DNA from: Heligmosomoides polygyrus polygyrus
Taxonomy: Eukaryota > Nematoda > Chromadorea > Rhabditida > Heligmosomidae
NCBI GenBank assembly: GCA_947396885.1
Contig: OX377202.1
Coordinates: 65,568,643 to 65,632,642, forward strand
Reading direction: 5' to 3'
Length of the DNA stretch: 64,000 nt
Shown here one piece after another: positions 54,789 through 64,000 of this stretch. Below the pieces are notes generated by a model that searched no databases, was not told the origin of the DNA, and worked only from the letters and a program-made list of their open reading frames with translations. Position numbers and translations under genes: made by a program. Numbering within the stretch: the stretch's first letter is position 1; the number at the start of each line of letters is the position of its first letter.

Positions 54789-57700
54789 GCTGATATTCCT
54801 AGGAATGTTGTTCTGTTTGTACAAAGAGTTTATCTGTTGTGGTGAAGATATAAACGGTGTAGTCGCAGGAAGGTTCTGTTCGGACTTATAACTGCTTCAT
54901 TCGCTTCTGCTCAAGTGTGTCTGTGTCATAAAGTGCTCTTGTGCTTTCACTGTCCTTTGTTTTCTATCTTCTCTGTAACTTTTGTGACATTAAAAGATCG
55001 GTGGTTTGTCTTCAGCGGGAAAAGTGAAGAGAAATTTATAAAGTTCTTTGAGCTACCGCTACCGAAAGGTTTTTGAACGATCACAGAAAATAGGCGGTTT
55101 AGTCGAGCTTAGAGAGTTTGGGCACTTGTTAGCATTCTCTAGAAAACAGCAGTATTGTGCGAAACAGAGAGGCGAATACGTCAATTTTCCAACTCAGTTT
55201 CATCGCTCCTTTATGTCTTAATATCAATGGCGGTATTTTATCTGCCTTAGGGGAAGCTTGTTAGCATAAAATATCCGTCGAATATCCACAAAGTAACCAC
55301 ATAAGGAAGCCCCATAGATCCGCTTGTTCCTTAAATATATTTGAAGAATTGACAAGTAATCAAGCACTGGAGATTGGGTCCATGAAGAAGTTGAACATAA
55401 TGACGAGAAAATTATCATTAAATCACAACCATACCTGTCTGACCAGTACGGACGAAGGTAGGGAAATATGTAGAAACAAGGATAAGAAACTGGAAAGCAA
55501 AAATGGAGAGCCGAAACCGTAGGAGGAGCAGCACTTTTGGAACCGCGAGCACCAGCTGCCGCTAACGATGGTGCAGGTAAATCGTGCAACACGAGTTGGG
55601 GAGAATGGAAAGAACAACTTGCCCGACAAACAACTTGACTACAGCGCTCCAACACAGAACACACTGATATAATGTCAATGGGAGAATGTCAAAAAGAGGA
55701 TGTGCAGGGAAGTTGGCCTTCAATCTCGAACAACTCCCGCAAAACGACGCGACACACCAGGACCGCTCTGTTTTCACCGACTAAGTACCGAAACTTATAC
55801 ACTACATCTTATACACAATTTCCTTCCAGCGGCAGAATTGCCTAACTGCTTCCCATGACTAAGCGAGTAGGAGTGTAAAGAAAGGGTCCAGCGGATCGGA
55901 CTATGCGGGCAACTCAAGCAACTGAACAGTGCTTGGGAAGAATACTTCATGCCGGCTCGCTGGAGGCAGAGCTAATGCTACGGAATTGACGAAGCAGTCA
56001 ACGCTCAGCTTAAAGTGAAGCCTTCTTCCCAAGAGCATGCCGAATTCCAGCCAATTCTCCGTTTCCTTGTAACAGGTTGCAGATGATGGACGCCGCTGCG
56101 GCATCCGGTTGGGTCTCGAGTCGGAAGCTTGTCGAGAAGCGATCACTCTCCCGCCGCTGGTTTCCGACTGGAAACCTCTGTTTTCCTCGAGAAACGAACA
56201 CTCCGGGTCATTGTTCGCAGGTGCGAAGAAAACTCTTCGACAAGAGGCGGGATGATGCCCAATTTTCAATCCACTTACTTTCTACTCAACTTGCTCATTG
56301 CGGCCCATGAGATTTACAATCTTCTAGCAGCTACTGCCTTTTATAAACCTCTTAGGCCTCCTCTGTTACCTCTTGGCATGAGGCTCAAAATGTTTTTATT
56401 TATTTATTAGTATGAAACAGTCTTAGAAAAAATGCAGGCTCTCCCATTTTTAGTTTGGCTAGAGCATCGTTTTCAAGTCATTTATCCTCGCAGAATGTGG
56501 GAACGTTTTAGCGTTCCCTAACAATATCCCGAGCCAAATTTAAGGGTCAACTCCACTTATACAGAATCCTGCTGCAAATCATTGCGCTGCTTTCTGCGCA
56601 TGTCTGTCATGACGGATCATTGCGAAGAACACAGAATCATTACTGGTAGTACGCACGTGGGTGTTTGAACCATTGGTGAACCGAAGTAAACCAACCACTA
56701 TTTCAGGAGACATTCGATTATTTCGAACACATCATAGCTCAGCCGCAATAGTTTTGGTCTTGTCATAACCATATGATCAACAGTGGTTTCCGCATACACG
56801 TGCTCCACATGAATTGTATCTTGGGTTCACGGATGTGAAAGATTCAACTTGCAAGGGTTATGCGTGCACTAATGGTGGCTATGCGTCGAATGATCGCCTG
56901 ATCGTAGCATGATTCACCTGTAATAGCGCCGCGGAAGGTTTGAGCGACTCTTTGATTAGACGCCTTTTCGATCCGAAAATGGTATTCTCTCCATTCTTAC
57001 GCGTGCTGGGGTTCTGTTTGGCTCATAGCTTCAGAAGCAGCATTAGAAAGGGCTGATATTCATTTTTCAAAAAAAAATTGAAAACCAAACCGGACACTTT
57101 CCAAAGCAAACCGGACACCTTGAAATGAGACTGAACACCGACCAAATTAAGCGGGCATTTCTAGATAAAAGTGGACAGCCCTACAAAGGTCCATACAAAT
57201 TTCTATCCTAGGAAAACTTATTATTTTTACAATTTATTGCGCACCCACCACAAAAGCTTGAGATAGTGTTAAAACTACATAAATTTATCTTTTTCTGAGA
57301 CAAAAATGATTTGAAGTTTATTTTAAACGAAGAAAAGCCGAAAATTTTCGGTTTATTTTTAAAAAAGAGGTTACTCTTTGCACTCATCCAGGGTGATTTT
57401 TCTTGCATAGATAGCAAGTATTCAGGCTGCGTGAGGCTACACACTTGTCAACGGTACAACGAAAGCTCTGGCAGAAAACGAAACAAACAAATATTGTTTC
57501 GAAGTTTTAGGTAAGCGGCATTTACACTATAATTCAAATGAGAATTGCGACATGCTTGAGGGGCGCATGGCACGATCTTATCTTTAATGCGCAGAAACTA
57601 TTGTGCTCCTCTACTTGAAATGAATATGAAGTTTTCCTTAAAATGAATATTTTATGAAATTTCGAACAGAGTATTCACTTTTTGAGGCAGGTGAAAAAAA

Positions 57701-60436
57701 TATTTGTTGCCTTAAAAGAAAGTGTCTCGTTTGATCTGGAAGTCGCCCCTTTTGATTTCGTTGATGTTCAGTTATATTTTGAACTTCTCCTTTTTGGATT
57801 GAAGAAGGTCTTTCCAAGTGGAAAGGGTCATTAGAAGTCAAACGCAAATCATTCTCGTGCGTAGGGCGCTTAGATCGCACGCAAGTGTAGGGCACAAGTC
57901 ATGCATGGAACACATCAAGGGATATTTTACATTTCATGATAAGTTTAGCTGCATTTTGGCAATATGGCTGAAAAGAACTTCTATTTCTCTCTTATTTCTT
58001 TTATTTTGTTTTCTATGCTTAGGAAGACTGTATAACCATTCATTCGGCGTCAGCATTAATTTATCCATAGTTCGCGTATTGGGTGGCCCACATGACGAGT
58101 GATGCAAAAACACTATCAGTAACTTATCAACAATCGAGAATAAAAAAATTATATTTGGTGATAGGCACTAAAATTTCACATAAAATTTCGCGCACCACGT
58201 TCCAAACGGTCAAGTTTGGCCTCAATGTTAGCGTCCAACCTCTCCCAAAAATTTTTGAGGATACGTATGACTATTGCCGGCGAGACTTCGGCCGGTTTCG
58301 TCACTAGAGCATTGCTCAGCGAATCTAATAACTTGCATTTAAAAGAGCGCGTTTTTTCGCACTGACTGCATAGCAAAACCCATAGAATTTATATCCGGCG
58401 GGTACGACTAACCCAGTGGGTTGGTGTCCAACCGTGTCGAAAGGGTCAGTCAGTCGTCGACGTCTTGAGAGAGCTGCTAGGGCCGATGTTTCGCCCACAT
58501 TAGCTAACCAGTAGAGGCGAAACGTCTAAAAAATCTTCAAATGTTTTTAGCGTTTTCTTTGACACAATGGATTATACTCCTGAATCTGCTTCTGATAGGT
58601 TTCGGCATAGATTCAAACACCTTTTCTGGAGAAAACCTGCCTGATCTGGCCAGGGCCGGTATTCGAGGCCATTCCATCACGGAGAGGAAAATGATGTTTT
58701 CGACCGTGACGGCTCTTGACAGTAGACTCGATTATGCCCATTTCGCAGTGGTTCAGCGGTGGAAGTTTAGTCGTCAGTTAAGAGAAATCGGCTACTTCTC
58801 ACTGCACGCAAGGGCCTTAAATATTCCTCATTTTGCAGCCTTGTAGCAATGATATCGGAGGTAACGTGATGTCCTTTGACAAATTTGTAGGAGTGCAATT
58901 TGGGATCATCTCTGATCAGCTTTGCATGCAGTTGATGTAGTTGAATGGATTATTTTAGCTCCTTGCCCCCAATCTTCATATAAACCACCCGTTATAACCG
59001 GCATGCTCACAGGTTCTTTTGAATTTCTTCATATTCCTTCCATGTTTATCAAAGAAACGTTAAAACGACACTTCGAAAATAGCCACCTCGATACAATGCT
59101 GACTAGGGAGGATTGCAAAGCTATCTCCTGACTTTCAAAATGAGACATATCTTGTCTGGTACTTTCCAGTATAGTTGTGCTCGAATGGACCATTCGAATA
59201 GGTATTCCAATGATTTTTTTTGAATTTGAGTAATCGAATTCGAATATTAAAAAATCGCGTTTTTAGAATGCATTCTAATTCAAATATTCGACAATATTAT
59301 TCCAATATTTAGGCATTCAAATACGTATTCTAGGGTACTGAATGCAAGTCGTTAACCTTAACTAGATTGATTGCTTGAATTCGCTTGATGACCTTTATCC
59401 ACACGAAAGGGAGACCACGTCACAAGCTTGGGCCGTGGATGTTGCACACGGTTGAAAATTCCGCACCACAGAATGGCGCCCCATGTTAGCGAAATGAATT
59501 ACGGCTTCCCATTTGGCTCTGCCGCTCTCCTCCTACATATCTTAATCAACGTTGTGATCCCACTTCTGCCCTTCGTCAGGTTTGAAGTCTTCTATCACGC
59601 CCTCCTGAAACTCTGCTGTGACACAACCGCGAGTGAACAGTGGAAATCGCTCAGCTACCTTGTTCTCTGCGCAACTCGTTTATTAGTTGTCTGTCCATGT
59701 CGTTGTTATCTTTGGTGTGGTGCCAAGGAAGTGTTTAGCGAGTAATAGTGCCCGGTAATAAAAAAGCAGAGCAAGTCAAAGCTACCCACGATCCAACTTC
59801 CAATTAAAAGTGCAACAGAGGTGGTACATCCAGAAGTGGTACGGATCGGAAATCAGACCCTCGACCACCCAAACTGCTAACCTCTTGCACATAGCTGCCT
59901 TCTTTAAAGAATCCCCTTGACTCGACTCTGTGTCCATAAGCTCCCACCTTTCGCTATTTGCATTCAGACTGTTCGGCAGAAGGTTTCGACTTCATATCGA
60001 GTTTAGCTCACTAAAAAGTACCAGACAAGATATGTCATGATGAAAAGTTCGGGATAATTTAGTGGCCATCATTGGTGAGACCATTATTTCGGTCTCCTGA
60101 ATGTATCAGTCACGGTTCCTAAGCACTCGTCATGTTTTTCCCACTCTCCAAAACCTGGGAACAACCACGAGTGAAAGATGCACTGCAATGCCTAAAAATA
60201 GGGTTTTACACAGCCAGGCTAATATTTGATGCAAGGTACGGCTAGAAGATCAGAGACGGAAGGAATAGCATAACACAACACCATCAGACAGATGTTCGTC
60301 GGAGGAAGCTACCGCTTGCAGACTGACGAGGCATACGAGAAGTATGTACTATCGTCGTTTGATGAACACCGGGATACGACGAAGTGTGTTTGAGTGATTG
60401 TATCCTTGCTATGCCAGCGCTGCATTACATGCAGAG
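54789..60436. other. Gene-poor stretch
   Basis: No gene is supported. Open frames worth noting are 58541-58846 (+, 101 codons, hydrophobic signal-like start MFLAFSLTQWIILLNLLLIG, no known domain) and 59428-59745 (+, 105 codons, one hydrophobic stretch). An AT-rich block at 59165-59340 is rich in ATTCGAATATT-like words and distantly resembles the minisatellites at 36-37 kb. A short perfect palindrome CCGAAAATTTTCGG lies near 57340. Confidence 0.4.
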
Positions 60437-60444
60437 TTCCTGAC

Positions 60445-62178
60445 CAAGGGTTTGCGTAAATGAAAATCGAAATCTCGTAAATCGTAAACCGTAAATCGTA
60501 AGAGTCGCTGAACTGTAGTGCAGTACAACTAAATTTCCTGAAGCTTTTTCTGCTAATGTTAATCAGATGTGATTCAATACTTATTTAACTGTTATGTTAT
60601 TTTCAGTTTAAGCTGCGCTTTTTGCCAGTAAAACATCTCTCAAACCAAACTAAACACGTCTCAGGAAAGTCAAAAAACTAAATTCAAAAACTATACAAGA
60701 GCCTATGCCTGACATTCCAAAAAACTTGCATCGTTTGAATATTCATTAAATTCTCAACTTACTACCATTTTTTAACATGCGTATTAGTCTTGGAATTAGC
60801 AGCGAAGAATTCGCCGTCAAAACTAAAGATTAAACAATTGTTTCACCACTGACCAAAATCCGGTTTCCTACTCAAGCCTGGACTTGTAAGATTTCGAAAA
60901 CCTTTTAATATTGCTCTATTATTTAATAACTCCCTACATTCGCTCGGGCTACCCTTTGCCAGCTCTGTTTCCTATCCGAGAACCTGCAGCATCATAAACG
61001 GATTAGATAGGGCGAATACGAAAAACTCAATCACGCCACCGGAATTGGAGATCAAAACTGTCAAGACCAGTTCAACCTTTTCTTGGAAGGCTACGCGCTC
61101 GATTTTGCCGCACTTTTTACACCAATTTGCTCAGCCGTATAAAGCACAGTGCTACCCGACAGCAACATTGGTACATGTCGCGAAGGTGAGCAGCATTGGT
61201 AGGTGGGAGCGCGCCAGCCAATAATAACCAGACCACAGACCGAACATATGCCAGCTGATCAGGGTACCGACTATACACGCGCTCTCTGAATGACATGTCC
61301 ATTCAATGCGGACTGCTTAGATGGGCCGTTCCCATCTCACAATGCTGCCCGTCTTCGCGACACATACCGAAACATTAGTCGGTTTTTCTTTCCACGTGAG
61401 TGTAGCAACTTTCTAGACCCCACTTTTAATCACGAATGATGTTCGATCGTGGATTTGTGTCAACTCTATTCGCTAGGGTTAGCATGTATCTGTTACGAAC
61501 AGAGTGACTCCACGCTATTACCAAACAGGACGTGGAGCTAGAATACTCGTTTCTCTTTCTCTAAGAATCTGCTTCCAGTTTCCTTTTATCATATAGTTCT
61601 TTATTTATTCAATACGCTGCATAAGGTAGTCATGAGAAAAATAAATACAAACAAAACACGGACTATGGGCTGAAGTGGAGCAACCTTCGGCAGTAGGAAC
61701 GCGATGTGCCTTGCTAGCTCTGGACCGGAAACGGAGGAGCCCAGCCTCCCCAGCCTCCTAGGCAGGATCTTATTTTTTAACATTGTATTGCTCTTGTTTC
61801 TCTTCTTAAACCTGCTGGTTCCAAATGGGACCCTTACAATGTTGAAGAAATTAAAAAGTTAATTAGCGAGGAAAGAAGCCGGATTCGAGAAGCCTGTCAA
61901 CAGGTCGCATTGTACAACACAGTAGCATATCAGATTATTAAAAATCAACTCTAAAGGGTAGTGAGAATGAGCTATAAGAGACCATTAGAGTGGGCACATC
62001 TTTATAACCCAGTCCACATAAATTTGGTCACCGGTTGGTTGTTGATTAAATATCACATTTACGAAAATTTACGAATTACGACCCAAAATGTCCTAAATCG
62101 TAAATCGTAAAAAATTTGCCAGAAATCGCCGTATATTGTATAATCGTAAGTCGTAAATCGTATTTACGCACACCCCTG
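60445..62178. mobile_element. Non-autonomous hAT-like DNA transposon with perfect 8-bp duplication
   Basis: TTCCTGAC occurs at 60437-60444 and again at 62179-62186. The element between has ends CAAGGGTTTGCGTAAAT and, complemented, CAGGGGTGTGCGTAAATACG, with subterminal TCGTAAATCGTAA repeats at both ends (about 60472-60500 and 62095-62165). Such ends and duplication length are typical of hAT elements. There is no transposase frame over about 60 codons, so it depends on an outside enzyme. Confidence 0.85.
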
Positions 62179-62539
62179 TTCCTGACACATTCAAGATATG
62201 TTACAGGGAAAGGGTCGCAGAGGCCCTGACAGACATTGTTCGCAACATCGCTGTAGACGTTTTCTGTATCCAAACGGGTTCCCTCGCAAGTTTGAAGTCG
62301 AATTTAGGTGAATGCCAGTTTTAAAAGTCTTTCCGATCGAGGCAAAATTCAAGGTACGGTCAAATGCAAAGTTTTGTTAGAATAAGCTGCCATAATCCAT
62401 CCGAAGCACATCGAAGAGACAGCGACAAGCGGCGTAGAAAGCGTGCGTGAACAGCTCGTCGTGAGCCCCTTCAGAAGGTCGGAACTCGCCATCAATTAAC
62501 ATCCTCTAATGTTTAGGATGTCCTACACGGGATGTCGCT

Positions 62540-63250
62540 TCAGACCGAAAAGTTAAATTCATACAAAGGATTTAGAACCAAACTTAATTCGGTAATACAT
62601 TTTTCACAATTATCAACATGCTTTCCCCAACGTACACGCAAAGATTGGATCCCGTTTTTTCGGAAATGAGCTGGCTGTGAATCGAGAAAGTTGGTAACAC
62701 AAACCCGGATTACGTCGTAGTCAGAGAACATTTTCCCATCCAAAGCGTGCTGCATCGACGGGAATATGTGGTAGTCGAATGGGGCAATGTCAGGGCTGTA
62801 CAGCTGATTAGGCAAAACGATTCAACCAAGTTCCTCAATTTTCTGCTGAACGACTTTTGCGATATGAGGCCTCGCATGAGCATGCGGCAAGTTGGTAGAG
62901 GACGTGCCAACTAGATTTGGATTTAAATTTGGAGGGAGTTGGAGTAGGATTTGGAGCAGACAAGCTCTGCGGTAAGCTCCGACCCCGATCTTGTCGGATC
63001 AGCTTCAACGGCAGTCCGCAAAAGGTAGCTATCCAGGATAAGCGCTTGTCTTCCGCGCTTTTCGTCTTCAAGACCTTCATCGCCAGCGGCAAAACGTTGA
63101 ACCCACCGCTCGCACTGTGTTTGAACAACGTCGTCTTTGCTAAATTACCAATGAACGATGCGATTCCGCAGCAGATTTCTTTAATTTGAGGTTGTAGAGC
63201 AGACACGGCGTGCACAACCATTTTCTGTTCCATTGTAGTCTGAAGACTAT
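62540..63250 (-). pseudogene. Dead DD34D-type mariner transposase fragment
   Basis: On the minus strand, in shifted frames, the N-terminal part shows RWVQ-like and GDEGLEDE-like remains, then EADPTRSGSELTAELVCSKS (second helix-turn-helix). After a deletion of most of the catalytic domain it resumes with HARPHIAKVVQQKIEEL and LYSPDIAPFDYHIFPSMQHA (third Asp region) down to 62540. The second catalytic Asp (normally in an HDNARPH-like motif) is replaced, a TGA interrupts the frame near 62818, and the first Asp region is missing. This is classical mariner rather than maT. Confidence 0.8.
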
Positions 63251-64000
63251 GATTTCTGAAACCGATGAGGGAATAATGTAGGAAAAATAAGAAATGTAAA
63301 AGATGAAACGCCGCGAAAAACTAACCCTAATTGAGCTCACAACCGATGCAAATAACTGCGGAAAGAAGTCCACAGTTTCTTCATTTGCGTAGGTTCTTGT
63401 CGCACCACGCGAGGAGACGAGTCTTAAGCGCACGCCTTCGTCTGATCTGAGGGTCGACTACACTACGTTGTCCGATCCTATGGAAGAACAAATTGTTCTG
63501 TTGAACGCCGTCCTTGCTGTAGTACACTTTCTTTGGAAGCTACCTTGGTAACCTCCTCGAGAACATAAAAGAAATGTGCTTGAGGAGGAAAGATTGTAGA
63601 GAAATTTCTGCGGAAGTGCTGTTATGTTGAAATGTTATCGTGAGGGAACACACCATAATTTTGGACATTCTCAAAAAACTGACTTTCCTTTTTTAGGAAT
63701 CCTTGCCAAACCTGCAGGATTCACCAGAAAATTTCAAGACTGGCCTAGATACAGGCAGATAGATCTCCTTGAAAGCTGCCATGTAGCTTGCAACTATTTG
63801 AGAGCGCTATTCTCTAAAAAAGTGTTCTTGGAAGTAAGCTGGAAGGTTGTGCGTGAATGTTTCAATTGTGGATGCTTCTGATGTCTCGGGCAGTGACTGT
63901 TGCAGATATAATTTCTGAACGTTGATCCTGTTCTATCTGTCAAGGACAAGCTAAGTTGTTGTGCATCGGTACGACTCCATATGATGGAGCAGTTTCTGTA
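63251..64000. other. No gene recognised
   Basis: Only short open frames are present (longest 63624-63881, +, 85 codons) without motifs or convincing splice sites. It may belong to a gene continuing past the window. Confidence 0.35.

Noticed and set aside
55224..55664. 146-codon minus-strand frame with an Ala/Pro-rich part, and a possible exon with a GCAG/GTAAAT donor on the plus strand
   Set aside because: No connecting exons or start could be found on either strand.

Overview
The window reads as nuclear DNA of a nematode, most likely a clade V strongylid (hookworm-like) worm. The evidence is compact spliced genes with short consensus introns, a seven-pass OST-alpha gene of nematode type, and a repeat fraction made of DD37D (maT) mariner, RTE, CR1, BEL/Pao, Penelope-like, hAT-like and foldback elements. 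The genus is inferred from recalled repeat style, not from a search.

Only two host genes can be built with confidence. The first is an organic solute transporter alpha gene on + (about 25957-37896). Its seven exons join in phase to 351 residues and are split by a 9-kb intron packed with mobile DNA. The second is an eight-exon gene on + (50498-54788) for a 251-residue putative secreted protein: signal peptide, small Cys cluster, Gly-Asn repeat, strongly basic patch and Gly/Ile-rich tail. I do not recognise its family.

Layout. 1-336: broken mariner-type transposase (-). 1254-3090: Penelope-like retroelement with RT, GIY-YIG endonuclease and a hammerhead-like 3' motif. 3.1-12.8 kb: gene-poor, with tRNA-derived SINE-like repeats. 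12826-19502: large TA-flanked foldback element containing eight copies of a 146-bp tandem unit. 19625-21097: hAT-like non-autonomous element inside an older repeat. 21374-about 25950: almost full-length CR1-like retrotransposon (-) with both ORFs open, ending against the first recognised OST-alpha exon. 25957-37896: OST-alpha. Its intron 5 holds a second foldback, a degraded CR1 folded into a palindrome, a third inverted-repeat element and two 42-bp AT-rich minisatellites. 38330-48456: a BEL/Pao provirus relic (-) bounded by a 5-bp target duplication. A Mutator-like foldback is inserted near its 3' end. Another foldback sits in its 5' LTR and itself contains an RTE and a maT mariner. 48.5-50.5 kb: gene-poor. 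50498-54788: the Gly-rich secreted protein gene. 54.8-60.4 kb: no gene I can support. 60445-62178: hAT-like element with a perfect 8-bp duplication. 62540-63250: dead DD34D-type mariner (-).

The host genes do not form an operon or pathway. The most unusual aspect is the foldback family. Several elements with different termini share internal modules, a TCGATAGAGCT motif and a GATGACGTCATC palindrome, and they serve as landing sites for other transposons.
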